NCBI GenBank assembly: GCA_025200525.1
Contig: CM045758.1
Span: forward strand, 162,561,040 to 162,625,039
Direction: 5' to 3'
DNA length: 64,000 nucleotides
Source of the DNA: Camellia lanceoleosa
Taxonomy: Eukaryota > Streptophyta > Magnoliopsida > Ericales > Theaceae
The notes under the pieces are model-generated. The model did not search any database and had not been told where the DNA came from. It worked only from the letters and a program-made list of their open reading frames with translations. Within the stretch, counting starts at the first letter, position 1; every line of letters begins with the position of its first letter. The translations under genes were made by a program, and so were the position numbers. This document shows, piece after piece, positions 11,647 to 24,600 of this stretch.

Positions 11647-12618
11647 AATGTCTATTAGATTGCATTAGAGAGGGGAAAAAAAAAAAACGAGAGCAGCAGC
11701 AGAAAGCCATGGGAGAGAGAAGAGAAAAGGAGAAAAAAAATTGGGATTTTGTTTTGGTGACTTTATTAATTTTTTAATTAATTCTTTGATCTTTAAAAAA
11801 AGATTGTAAGTACAAAACCCACTTCTCTTGATTTCTGTTTAATTTGTTGTTTTTATTTATTTATTTATATTTATTTGATGTTGGTTTGATTTTATATTTA
11901 TATGAAGATGATTGATTGATTTTAATTATTTTGAATAGTTGTGTATGTAAGGTTTAGGGTTTTTAGATGATTAATTGATTTTAATTATTTTAATTAGTTG
12001 TGTATGCAAGGTTTATGGTTTTTATATGGATTTATTTTATGGTTGTAATCACACTTATGGATATATGAAATTAAAATAAACTTAGAACCTATAGATAAAT
12101 TCCTTATACTCTACCATGATTCCATTGATTGTTGTTTTATTTGAGTATTGGTAAGAAAGAGTGTATAAAAGAAATGTGAGGATTATGAGATTTATTTGAA
12201 TGTCTTAGGCTTGGCATTATTATGTTTGTTCTCATGAGTGGATGAGAGATTGTGTATATATATATTGTTGTCTCGTTCTCATGAGTAGACGAGTGCTTTG
12301 ATTTACGCGCGTACATATATGCTAACCATCCAAGGAGTGTGGATCAAACTTAGGACGATATCCCCGCGCAAGTTTGGCTTCGGAGCGGTGTTAGGTATAC
12401 GAGAGGCACATGAGATATATGTGTTGGTCGGAAGTGAATGGCCGAAGTAGTGGAGTTAAAGTACAAAAAATTTAATTATGAGTTTATTAGTATAGTGTGA
12501 ATTGTATTGATTTGTACATCTTGAAAAATAGTAAACGACCTCAATAAATTATGAAATTTGAGCAGATGTATGTATACGTGATTCTACACAACTTTTGTAT
12601 TTTAACTTCTTATTAAAA
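11647..12618. other. Gene-free AT-rich flank with a local 65-70-bp duplication
   Basis: No gene recognised. A segment with TTAATTATTTTGAATAGTTG, TGTATG and AAGGTTTAGGG near 11925 is repeated just downstream near 11990. A GC-richer patch at 12310-12450 has no usable open frame. Confidence 0.5.
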
Positions 12619-12632
12619 AGATCGATTATAAC

Positions 12633-12977
12633 CCAGGGGTGGGTGGCCTTGTGGTAAGTACATGGGGATTAAGGCCCCAGGTCATGAGTTTAAATCCCCT
12701 TTAAGCTAATCTCCTGGGCGTAGCACAGTTGGTTAGGAGGTTGAACCTCAAGTTGTCTAACCAGCACTTAGTGTGGGTTCAATGCTCTCTCACTGTACGA
12801 GTCCTGACTTAAGCGGAGCTTGTCTTGGGAGGTCGGGGCAAGTTCCCAGGTTATAATCTCCTCGCTCGGAATGGTTAACATAACACCTTGGTGATCTCTA
12901 CAAAGAGGCGCTGCCTTAGACCTGCGGGAGAGTAAGGAGGATTTTCCTGTAACAAAAAAAAGAAAAAAAAAAAGAGA
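12633..12977 (+). mobile_element. Two-headed tRNA-type SINE with A-rich tail
   Basis: The flanks AGATCGATTATAAC (12619-12632) and AGATCGATTAGAAC (12978-12991) form a 14-bp target-site duplication with one mismatch. Inside, a first tRNA-like head at about 12640-12710 has GGTGGCCTTGTGGTAAG and a weak B box (GAGTTTAAATCC). A second head at about 12715-12785 has a good A box (TAGCACAGTTGG) and B box (GGGTTCAATGC). A body of about 170 bp and an A-rich tail (12952-12973) follow. RNA polymerase III internal promoters and 3' A tails define tRNA-derived SINEs. Confidence 0.75.
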
Positions 12978-12991
12978 AGATCGATTAGAAC

Positions 12992-15047
12992 TTGTAATCG
13001 GAATATCTTGGTTACAATAGTTTTTATTCATTTTAGCAGGACATATTTTATATGCTATTTTAACTCACGAAACGAGCTCATTTTTATTGGTTTTTTAGAA
13101 TGAAAGTAAAACATTATTCTGCACACTTTTCGTGTTTTGAACTTTTTCGAAAAAAATCATCTTAGGGAAGTTTTTGTTCATTTTCAGCTTCAGATTTTTC
13201 GGTTGAATTCTGTCTAGGTTCTTCTAGCTAGTTTTTCTCTCAACCTGTTCAGTTTTTACTAAATTCGTTCACAATGTCTTTTAGGAAATTTGATTCTGTA
13301 CAACTTTTGTTTTTTGAATTTGGTCAATTCAAATTATTTAAATATGAAACGATGTATTTTGTTAATTTTTTGTAAGTTACTTATGATTAAATTATACTAA
13401 CTTTATTTTTTTGCAGGATGGTAGGTCTTACTAATTTTTTTTATATATGGCTGACCCATCATATTTTTATTTTTAGTTTATTTATTTTATACTCAATTTA
13501 TATTTCGTTGTGCACGAGTAAGAAACTAAATGCCACCGTATCTCAGGAAACTACCCATTCGTCTTGGTGTGGATAGAACTACTTGTCTTATCTTGTAACA
13601 AGAATTAAATGTATTTTTGTTTATGTCTGGTGGACACATGGATGTTAAATCTTGTACTTATACCAGTATATCTGTATACTGACATGTTTTGTTTCTTGGC
13701 AACTTAGGTGCGCTCTGTTTGAGCACAGTCGAGTTTTCTTTGCAGGACTAGTTGGGGCTACGGTGGTGACGTGGAATAACTGTAGTTGTTGGATATGTCT
13801 TTTGGACTTCTTTTGATTTTGTTGAGCTTAGGGTTGATATTAGTTTATGTATTTATTATTTTTTTATGACCTTAGTATTTTTGACAATTTGGCATTGTGT
13901 GTTGTTTTTTAACATTACATTATTTAAGTTGTTTTGACTAGTTGTTGTTACTTTAATGTTGGAGGTATTTGTTAGTTATGAAATTATGGTGGATGGTTTG
14001 CTTAGCGTTTTGTTAGTTTTTTTTGAATCTCTTGTTATCTTTTGAGTATGAGAATTTATTTAAATCTTATGGTGACGAGAACGTTTAGATTTTGTTTCAC
14101 CCCTAAGATTTGGATAATGAAATATTGATTGAGATCTAGTCCTAATTTAATATTTAATTGTTCAAACTGTGAGGCATGACATTTTAATTTTTTGAAAAAA
14201 TTATCAAAAAAATCCCATATAGGAATTAGTTATTCTAATCAGTTCCATGAATTTTTTTAATACAATGATAGATCTTATTTGTTTTAATAATTTTACCATG
14301 AGACTCTATTTTAAATTTTGATATAATTTGGTAGACATTTTTACCCTTTTTCATTGGAGGATGCTATCTAGGAAAGTTGGATTCAAATTTTGGATCACGT
14401 TTCTGTGACTCCAATGTAACACTCAAACTTAATATTAAAAAAAAAAATTAGTATACTTTTTTCAAATGTAACACTAAAAAACTCCTCTAAAGTAACACAT
14501 TAAAAAATTCATTAGTATACTTTTTATTGACATAACACTCCAACACTAAAAGAGTCATCAATGTACTTTTTTTAAACGTAACACTTTAATAACATAACAC
14601 TAAAAAAATGTAACACAATAAAAAATTTCATAATATATTTTTTCTAAACTTAACACTCCAATATAATCTCTCAAATATAACACTTTAATGTGACAGACAG
14701 ATGAGTCATTATATATTTAGAAAGACTAAATAGATCACATATAAAAATATAAAATTATATGAATTACAAGTTTAGAATATGAGATTTATTAGCCAATCCT
14801 TTTAAATTATTTTTGGGCACATTTTGTTTGGAGGGAATTTAAAGATTTGTACGGCAGCCGGTTTTGTGGAAAATTATGGAAAAAAAAAAAAAAAGGCGGG
14901 GAAAGAAAGGAAAACGGGAAACGAGAAATCAATGGAGGCTCGCGCAATCAGCGGTTTTTGACCAATGAAAATCAAAGAAACGGTATGCCTATTATAATAA
15001 CATAAAAAAAACTTTAGATTTGAATCCTCTTTAATTTTTAATTTTTT

Positions 15048-15078
<31 letters not shown>

Positions 15079-15170
15079 GAATGAATAATTCGACTTTCGG
15101 GAAGCCCCTCGAGCTCCGTTCTTTTCCCTAAAAAAATATGTAGTATAATTTATGCATATATGATTCAAAT
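12992..15170. other. Gene-free AT-rich region
   Basis: No gene recognised. A short degenerate repeat with TAACACT and AGTATACTTTTT words spans 14411-14690. A homopolymer T tract lies at about 15049-15079. A moderately GC segment at 13700-13800 has no supported open frame. Confidence 0.5.
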
Positions 15171-15594
15171 GGGGTAAATAATAAATTATGCTTTGCTCCT
15201 TTTGTGTTTAGTCATTTTTTATTTTGATTCTTAAAATTTATTTATTTTTTTTCAGTTTAGCTTTTTATGTTTTAAAATTTTCTCAATTTACTCTTAAAGT
15301 TAATTTTTGTTTAAAATTAAAAATAAAATATCATAATAACTATCACGTAATATAAAAATATATGATTATATTAAGGTTTAAGTTTATATAAGCAATGTGA
15401 GTTATATAAAATAAAATATTTTTATACAACGTGATTGTTAATATATTAAATTTTGTCTAATTTTTAACAGAAATTAGTTTTAGGAATAAACTGAAAAATA
15501 CTTGTAACATAAAAGGCCAAAGTAGAAAAAAATAAGTTTTAAAAATTAAAATAAGAAAGTGGCCAAACATAAACACGTAAAATATAATTTACTC
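15171..15594. mobile_element. Foldback MITE with 9-bp TSD (Mutator-like)
   Basis: The two halves are imperfect inverted complements: TTTTGTGTTTAGTCA and CAGTTTAGCTTTTTATGTTT on the left, CATAAAAGGCCAAAGTAG and GTGGCCAAACATAAA on the right. The flanking 9-bp duplication GATTCAAAT (15162-15170 and 15595-15603) is exact. Length 424 bp, no coding capacity. A 9-bp TSD with long inverted arms is typical of Mutator-like MITEs. Confidence 0.8.
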
Positions 15595-15851
15595 GATTCA
15601 AATTTAACTCATATATTATAAGACTTACAAACAAAATGAATTTAGGCTACAAAATGATTTTATAAAATGTTTAGGAGAATAATTTTTTTGTTCCTAAGAT
15701 TGTTGTTATAATAAGTACAACAATACTACATACATTAAAATAAAAGAATCAATAAACTACATTTATTATAAGTGTGATAATTTTAAATGTAAACTATACA
15801 GTTACTTTGCAAATAAGATTGTAATAAATTTTAATTTTAATTTTTTTGTAA

Positions 15852-16260
15852 GGATAAATTATACTTTGTCTTATTTATGTTTGATCTACTTTCACTTTAG
15901 CCTTTAAAGTTTGTTTTTTTCCACTTTGACTCTTCACATTTCAAATTTTTCTCATTTTACTCTAAAAGTTAATTTTGGTTAAAAATTAGACAGAAAATGT
16001 CACAATAACTATCACATAACATAAAAAACAAATTATTATGTTAGAGTTTAAATTTATGTCAGATGTGTGATTATATATAATAAAATATTTTTATATTAAG
16101 AGATTGTTATTATGATAATTTTTTATTTAATTTTTAACAGATATTAGTTTTAAGAATAAATAAAAAAAATTGAAATATGAAAAGTCAAATGGAGAAAAAA
16201 TAAATTTTAAAAATTGAAATGAAAAAGTGATCAAATATAAAGGAAAAGGTGTAGTTTACC
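15852..16260. mobile_element. Second foldback MITE of the same family
   Basis: It shares ends and arms with the element at 15171 (GGATAAATTATACTTTGTC on the left, GTGATCAAATATAAAGG on the right) and the central TCACAATAACTATCAC word. Flanks TTTTTGTAA and TTTTTGTTT agree at 7 of 9 positions, so the TSD has decayed. 409 bp. Confidence 0.7.
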
Positions 16261-18457
16261 TTTTTGTTTATTTTTATTTTTAATTTTAATTAATTAATTA
16301 ATTAATTATTTATTATATTTTTTTTGGTAATAAATAGCTCTCAGGATCCACTCCTTTGTCCTCCTTTGTCAATATTCCCAGCCTAATCTCCCAATCCTAA
16401 TAATAAAGAGATCACACAAAAAGTCAAAATGGAACAATAACTAACCTACATAACCCTAATGTTAGCTTTCCTTAGGAACACGCCAATTTAACATTCTATA
16501 TCTCTAGATCATTTCATTAGTAATATGAATCATTTAACCGGCCACCAAACGCAACCTTGTTTCTCTTTTAACAATATTAAAATCAACAATAAATATATTA
16601 ACTCAAATACAACATATATTATGTGGATTGGAACCCATATTTAAGTTTTGACTCTTGATTGATATGTTTATTCATATATTTATTATTAATGTTTATGACA
16701 TTATTTATTCATTTTTGCAACGGAGTATATTATTAATGAATTAATTCACATTGATGCAGCCATCCGTGGTCCATGCCATCATATAGTATCAACATTTTTT
16801 TAGAATGTAATTTAATATTTTGTTTAATGTTTACTATTTAATGTTACACGTAAAATCACACACCAAAAAAAAAAATATATATTAATATGATTTTATATTT
16901 TTAATCATGGGATTTATACAAAAGATTTGATGATCATTTTTTTTTTGGAAAAGGGAAAGGATTTGATGATATATTACAAGTAATCTTAGAGTTCTATCAT
17001 AATTATACCGAGCTCTCTTTTATTTAAATTTTCATCACACTTATCCCAGCATCGTTAGTTAGTTGACGAAATCAAACTAAATTAAATCAAACCAAACCTT
17101 AAGTCTTATTAAATAGAATCGGTTACATAAATCCTTATTCCCCATTCGATTCTATCCAATGCTATTTCGTTAGTTAAATTAAGGAGATTTATATCTCTAT
17201 TTACTACATTAGTTCATGTCAATCTAAGTTTGCTCATTCTCTTAACACTCCTATTTACCGTCACTGTATCGTATCTGTTCATTATGTTTCAGTTGGTCTT
17301 CAGTAGTTTGCTGTCAAAGTTTGTAACAAAATATTCTTGTATCTTAGAACACCAAACCTTACAGGTGGAGGCAAATGTAAGAACTGATGTTGATTTTGTA
17401 GTGGAAGGGTTTTGTCAATGCGGTGAAATTGGAGAAAGAGATTGTGGAGATTGAGCGAGTGAATGTAGAGGATGAGGACTTGAGTGATGAAAATTTGGTA
17501 GAGCAGTAAATACTTGAGGATAATATTTGAAATTTGAGTCATCCAATTTTAGGATAATTAATTTTAGGATTCTGAGATTAATCGAGATACGTACAAACTA
17601 TTCATATACCTAATTATCAGAAAAACTTGTAGGGTGTGGTAATGGGAATTAATTGTCGGGATGTGTCAATAGGGTGGTTGAGGCTAGGGTTTGTTATGGG
17701 CATTCGCAAGCGTTTGCTAGGGTGGTGGAGGTTGTATATCTATCTTTTTGGTGGTGGTGGAAGCTGTGAATTGTCAAAGATTGTTCTCAAGATGTGCTTG
17801 AGGGCATTGGATGTAGAAGACAGGGGTGGCCATGTTGTTACAGGGAAAGAAAATGGAGAAAATGAAAGATAAATATATTTTAGGAATGAATTAGGGAGTT
17901 ATTATTTTTATTCTATTTTATTTTAAATACACTCTTTTTTTTTTAAACTTTTAATTAATTAATTTATTTTATATAGAAGACAATGCATTTGAAATAAAGT
18001 AAAATAATAGTAACTATGTATAATAAAAATAAAGAATGTAATATATTTGGAACAAAATGGAGCGGGAATAACCACTCCCATAAATTATTATATTTTAAAA
18101 ATAATATAGCCTGATTATATAATTATTTTTGTCTAATCAAATTAATTTTTTATATAAATATCCTGCTATAAAAAAAATAAAATTAGCTATTTTAATCACT
18201 AGTGTGGCTATAACATCATATTTTTAATTTAATCCGTTTCCTTGGCAAATAAATGAGTTTTATATGTATAGAGGCTTGGGGTTGAACAAGACCAATATAA
18301 AATAAAAAATAATTTCATAAAAAAATCACGAAAAATTGTTGAGAAGAATACGTGTGTGTGTGTTTTTTTTAACTGCATACCAAACTTATGGCATTGACAA
18401 CGGTGGTGAAAAAACCAGGCGCGTAGGAGGATCATGTTAAATACACCCCCGCGGACT
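16261..18457. other. Gene-free AT-rich region upstream of the galactosyltransferase gene
   Basis: No gene recognised. Open frames at 17230-17454 and 17636-17872 lack homology I can name and have no partner exons. A weak inverted pair around 17885-18090 (GGGAGTTATT against GGGAATAACCACTCCC) may be a decayed MITE. Confidence 0.45.
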
Positions 18458-18500
18458 CTGACTCTCTCTCTTTCTCTCTCTCCCTCATACAGAGAGAGGT
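18458..18500 (+). promoter_or_regulatory. CT-rich pyrimidine patch in the promoter/5' UTR of the galactosyltransferase gene
   Basis: A (CT)n-rich run lies about 160-200 bp upstream of the start codon. Such Y patches are common near plant transcription starts. A weak TATA-like AATATAAAATAA lies near 18293. The transcription start is not determined. Confidence 0.35.
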
Positions 18501-18656
18501 ATGAAAATGTATGAACAGACATATTCAATCGTATAGATTAGACACACAAATCACCCAACACAACATAGGCATAAGAATTAGAATTAGAATCATACACACA
18601 AACACGTATATATGCAGGTAAACGATACAAGAGTAGTTGGTGCATCGAAAACAACC

Positions 18657-21600
18657 ATGAAGAATAGAAACACTGGAAAAGTTTCCCCCCAATGGATTAT
18701 CATCCTCTGCATCTTCAGCTTTGCCATCGGCACCCTTTTCACCAACAGGTTGCTCCTCTCTCTCTCTCTCTCTCTCGATTCTTTTGGACTGTTTTTGTTT
18801 TCCCAATTGAAATTTCACCTCATTCAAAAGGAACAAAAAAAAAAGAAAGAAACAGAAAAAAAAGACGATTAGCTCCAATTAGAGTAATTATTTCCAAATT
18901 TGAATTACTTTTTGTATAGTTTTTTAGTTTTTATTTTTTGGGTTGAGCTGAGCTAAGATATTGAAGAAATTTTGGTTGTTGATGTCGTAGATTGTGGGCT
19001 CCTCTTCCTGAATCCAACGGTCAGACCATCTCACGGCCGCGACATGATCAAGAATTGCAATTTGTTTCCGATGATTCTATCACGCACAAGGTCCTTTTTG
19101 TTTCCCCCTAAAAAATGTTTACTCTTTCTATGGTTGATGTTGATTTTTTGGTTTTTGAAATATAATTGTTGCTGCTTGGACAGGGTAAGGATGTAATGGG
19201 GGAGGTTCACAAAACCCAAGAATCCATTCAGTGAGTATTTGAAATTGTGGTTTCCAATTTGATGGGATTCCCACTCTTCCTTCTCTTTGCTATTGTTTGT
19301 CTGCACCTCCACTTGTATTTGGACATTATTATGCTATGTTTCGAAATTTTAATGGAAATTGTAGATCGTCTAGGCAGTGATGACCAGGGTTTAGGGCTCG
19401 TTGTAGAGTGGAAGCACACATTAGGGAAACATGAGACAAAGGAAATGTCCAGCTGAGAGGCAGAACAACCTAGTAGAGAGAGAGAGAGAGAGAGAAAACC
19501 GTGATGTGAGCAAATACACCGACTAGTGATGAACTCTCTAGGGTTGTGTTGTGGGGGTTGTTCCTCAATTTATAGGAGCGGGTCACATGACCTGTAACAA
19601 ACTTCTTGGATATTCCGGAATTCAGTTAGAATATGCCAGCTCGTGTATGTATCAGAGCCTATTAGTTCATTAGGATTTGCCTTTATCTCCAAGCCTTTGT
19701 AAATTAGTCAAGTTGCATAGTTTCTCTATCTTGGTAGGGTTGGCCTAAGGTAGTGACACCTACGGATTGCCACACAGAGCTATACCTCTGTCTCTAGCCA
19801 TCAAGCCACAAAATCTTGAAGTCCCATGTTGCCTAAGTCCTGCCTCTTGACTTAGTTATTTAAATCGGTGTGGTGTTGTTACCTCAGAGATGAAGGCCAT
19901 ACGGATTTAACCACTGCGGTACTGAAGTCAAGTAAGACTACTTGAGTCATGTGTTTAACCAGCTTGTGATAACTCATGCATGTTCAGCAAGAACTCCTTT
20001 TTAGGACTTGGGCACATTTTCTCAAGTCTTGCTAGGTATAATATACAGGCAGGTATCCTTCTTAAAGGCTTACACGGAAGTTCCCAATCTGACATGTAAA
20101 GTACATGTCATCATCATCGTGTGCACAACACCTGAATGTGTCAGAGATATCCACACATAGTCTTTTATCTTTATTTGCTACAAAAGCAAGTTGGTTCATT
20201 GAATTCATGACATTACCTTGTTTTTCACTAATGCTAACAAGAAAAGTTTTGAAAACATGCTGGTTACATTTCAAATCCTGCAAAAAGGTGCACTTGCTTT
20301 CCATGGAAAAAGAAGATGAAAGAAAAAAGAGAGAAAGAGGAGCTTACCAGCGTACATTTCCATGGGACAATTAATTCAAATACCATTCTATGTTTCCTTG
20401 TTTTTCTCTTCACTTACTACCTTTTGTTTTCTTTAATTGAGTTAAATAACAATATGGTTTCTATGATGAACTATTGGGGGGATATCAGATCATTGCACAA
20501 TACGATATCTAAACTTCGAATGGAGGTCGGTGCCACTCGGGGTTTCCATGGTGAGATGGAGAATCCTGACAATTTACCTGATGTGAGGACATCGTCTCAT
20601 AATAGTTTGCCAAAGAGAAAAACATTTATGGTTATTGGAATAAACACTGCTTTCAGTAGCAGAAAGAGGCGTGATTCAATTAGAGAAACCTGGATGCCTC
20701 AAGGTATTACTCTTACTATTTTTTGTTTCCTTTTTAGATTTTGCTTCCATCTGCTGTGAGTTTCTTTACTGCAGGCACTAACCATATTGTGTTAGATTAG
20801 GTGACAAGTTACTCCAACTAGAGCAAGAAAAGGGGATTGTCATCCGCTTTATGCTTGGTCACAGGTAAATCGCTGCTTCGATATATTATGGGCTTATATA
20901 TGTATGTGTGATGTTGTCCTTTTGTTTCTGGTAAATAAATAATTTTTATTGATAAAACAAATTACAACACAATACAAGGAGGTATACCTCCTAAAAAATA
21001 AAAAAGAAAGCAATCAATTTCCATCTGCTTTCCAAAATATAAACAGGAAAGCGCAAATTAGATTGTACAAGCCAATAAAGCTCTGTTACGTCCCTATATT
21101 AATTACAAAAAAACACTATCATGATGTTCCTGACATAAGTGATAGGCAACCACTGTAAGATGATTTTAGTACACAACCTAACATGTCTTTTTCTTGCTAA
21201 ACTCTGTGATACACAATGAACTAGGCTCTTCCAGTGAGCAACTGCTGGAACAAAAGCACTACTTTCCACTTTGTCATACCAAATGTCACAAGTAAAGACA
21301 CAGGATACGATAAATGGTTATGGTTGTTGACAGGAAGTCTGCAGAAGTAGCTGTTTATCCAAGAAATAGCAACAACCCATTGGGGTCTGTCCTGACTAGT
21401 CAAGTTTCCCTTAGTCGCTAGCTAGAGAATAAAACTAGTCCTTGAAATTGCCTTGGAATGCCATAACAATTGAGCCCAGCTAACTCAAGATGATCTGCTT
21501 CTCACAAGTTTCAAAGCCGAAGCAACAGTGATCTTACCTTTAAAAGGATGCAGCCCACTTGAGCCTATCGTTTGTAGAAAATTTAGCTGAAATGTGAATA

Positions 21601-24600
21601 GCACTTAATTCCTGATTTCCGTAAGCCGAATTGCATTTGTAGAGGGCCATCTTGATGTACCATCATCAGTAATAACACTTAACTGTTGCAGCATGTGACA
21701 ATCTGAATCATTGGCTACTTTTCTCTGTCTCTCTAGTGGCTGTAGAAGATGCCAGTTATTGAAACAGTTAGAATGTACAAGAGTTGAATATTAGGGTTAG
21801 GGTTAGAGAGGAAGAGAGAGAGAAGAGAAGATGGTGTGACTAATTGGTTTAGAGTTGTGAAAATCAACCCTACTCCAGCAGTATATATTTCTATGAAGAT
21901 ATATTACAATATGACCATAGTACCCTCAACTAATAAAATAATAACATAATAAAATATAACTATTCTAACACTCTTCCTCAAGCTGGAGCATAGAGATCAA
22001 ACATGCCCAGCTTGGTAGATAAGCGATAAAAGGAAGACTGAGCAAAGGGTTTGGTGAGGATATCACCCAATTGATCTTCAGAACGAACATAACGAGTTGC
22101 AAGTTGCTTTCTCAGTAAGAGGTTGCGAATAAAATGACAGTCAACTTAAATATGCTTCGTACGTTCATGAAATACTAGATTATTGGCAATAAAGATAGCA
22201 GCCTGATTATCACAACACATACTCATAGGAGTGAGAACACTAATACCAAAATCTTGTAGAAGAGAGTGAACCTACAACATCTCAGAAGTAGTATGGGCCA
22301 TGGCACGGTACTCAGCCTCGGCACTCAAATGAGCAACAACTGTTTGCTTCTTGCTACGCCAAGTAATAAGATTACTGCCAACGAAGGTGCAATAGCCCAA
22401 GGTAGAATGGTGATCAGTCTGACTGCCAGCCGATTCAACATCACTAAAACCAGTGACAGAGAAGGAAGAAGATGGGCGATAGAGTAGACCACGACCTGGG
22501 GCACGCTTCAGATAACACAAGATATGACAAACAGCTTCAAAATGAGGGTGATGAGGATCATACCTAAACTGACTAACCACACTGACAATATATGTAATAT
22601 CAGGATGAGTGACAGTGAGATGAATCAATTTCCCAACTAAACGATGATAACGGCTAATATCAAGAAATAAGTCCCAAGTATCACCATCCAGTTTAACACA
22701 GGTGTCCATGGGAGTATCACTCGGACGAGTACCCAGGAGGCCAGTCTCAGAGAGAAGATCAAGCACATACTTGTGTTGCGAAAGAAACAACCCTCGAGAA
22801 GACCGAGCAACCTCAATCCCAAGAAAATAGCGAAGATGACCCAAGTCCTTAGTGTGAAAATGCTGACCTAAAGACCGTTTTAAATCAGCAATACCGGTGG
22901 AGTCACTGCTAGAAATGATGATGTTATCCACATAGACAAGGAGAACAATACTCCCAGTAGATGAGTGGTGAATAAAAACAGAATGATTAGAAGTGGAACA
23001 GCGGAACCCATATGAAAGCACAACTGCACTGAAGCGATCAAACTAAGCACGTGGAGATTGCTTGAGACCATACAAGGCCTTCCGCAATCGACAAACCATA
23101 TGCTCATTGTCGGGAACCTCGTTATACGAAGATCGGCACGGGTATCGGATGCGGTGTATCTATCTAAAAATTGGACACTTTAAAATTAAAAATTAAGGAT
23201 GCGTGGATCCATGGATCCAAATTATGGGACGGATACGTTAAATATATTTAAATAATTATTATATTTAAATATATTTATTATATAACAAATGATTTAAAAA
23301 ATAGTAAATTAAAAATAAAAAATAAAAAATAAAAAATAAATTTAGACATAAAATATAAATTATATTATATATGATAAAATAAATTATTTTAATTTTAGAT
23401 TATAATATATTTATAATATACTATATTATATAATAATAAATAATATATATATATAATATTATATAATATGAATATAATATATATAATATTAATATAATTC
23501 AAATATATATAAAAAAGAAGAGAGAAGAGAGAGAGAGAGAGAAGAGAAGAGAGAGAGCCGAGATGACGGTGATGATGGAGCATGATGATGGAGAAGAGAA
23601 GAATGGAGATGGAGATGGAGATGGAGATGGAGATCGAGAGAAGGGGAAGGCGAGAAGGAGGCGAGTGATCAGATCAAGCTTCAAGAGATCGAGCGATCGA
23701 CTTCGCGATCAAGCAGATCGATCGATCGAGCTCTCTCGAAGTCGTTGTCGAAGGCGGTTCTCTCTTTCTCTTCTTCTTCTCTTTTCGATTCTTGATCCGT
23801 CCGTTTCTAAGCCGTATCCGCCGTATCCAGATCCGTGCAGACGTTGCAGTCGGTGTCGGTCGACAGGTACCTTCAAATTCAAAGAGTCCGTGTAACATAG
23901 TCAGGAACAACATAGCCAGGCGGCTGATACATATAGACCTCCTCTTGGAGATCGCTATGAAGAAAGGCATTCTTTATATCAAGCTGATATAAAGGCCAAG
24001 ACTGACTAATGGCAATAGAGAGAAGAATCTGAACAGAGTTGAGGTGAGTCATAGGGGAGAAGGTCTCCAGATAATCAACACCATAAGTTTGTGTATAGCC
24101 TTTGGCCACCAAGCGGGCCTTAAGCCGCTCAACAATACCATCAAGAAGATACTTGACGGTATAAATCCAATGACAACCGACACTAGGTTTCCCAGAAGGC
24201 AATGGAGTAAGGTCCTAAGTCTGATTCTGATGAAGAGCACTCATTTCCTCATCCATAGCATGTTTCCAACCCGACATGGACATAGCCTGCTCATAAGAAG
24301 AGGGAATGGAAACACAAGACAAGCTACAAGCAAAGGAGTAAAGACTAGTGGAAAGACGATCATAAGAAATAAAATGGGCAATAGGATGTTAGGTGCAAGC
24401 ACGTTTACCTTGGCGCAAAGCAATGGGAAAATCATCAGAGTCCAGAATGGTAGGAGGGCCAGGAGCCTCTGACAAAGAAGATGAACTGTTCGGGCCATAA
24501 GAAACAGGTGACGATTTTGGGACCGTTGATAAACTTGGAGAGGAGATGGAGGTGAAGAAGAGGGATCTACATTGGTGAAGGGTGAAATAGAGGAGGAGGA

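Noticed and set aside
17230..17872. Two + strand frames of 74 and 78 aa
   Set aside because: No domain, no splice-linked partner and no codon pattern; likely chance open frames.
18525..18878. 117-aa reverse frame across the first exon of the galactosyltransferase
   Set aside because: A shadow of the host exon and its CT-rich flanks.
21790..21810. Two tandem TTAGGG words (also at 27666), like a short telomere repeat
   Set aside because: Only two units, present in both LTRs of the copia element, so part of the LTR sequence and not an interstitial telomere.
23222..23520. Long AT/TA-rich palindromic stretch that could be a matrix-attachment or origin-like site
   Set aside because: Simple AT-rich filler inside an insertion; no specific motif supports a function.
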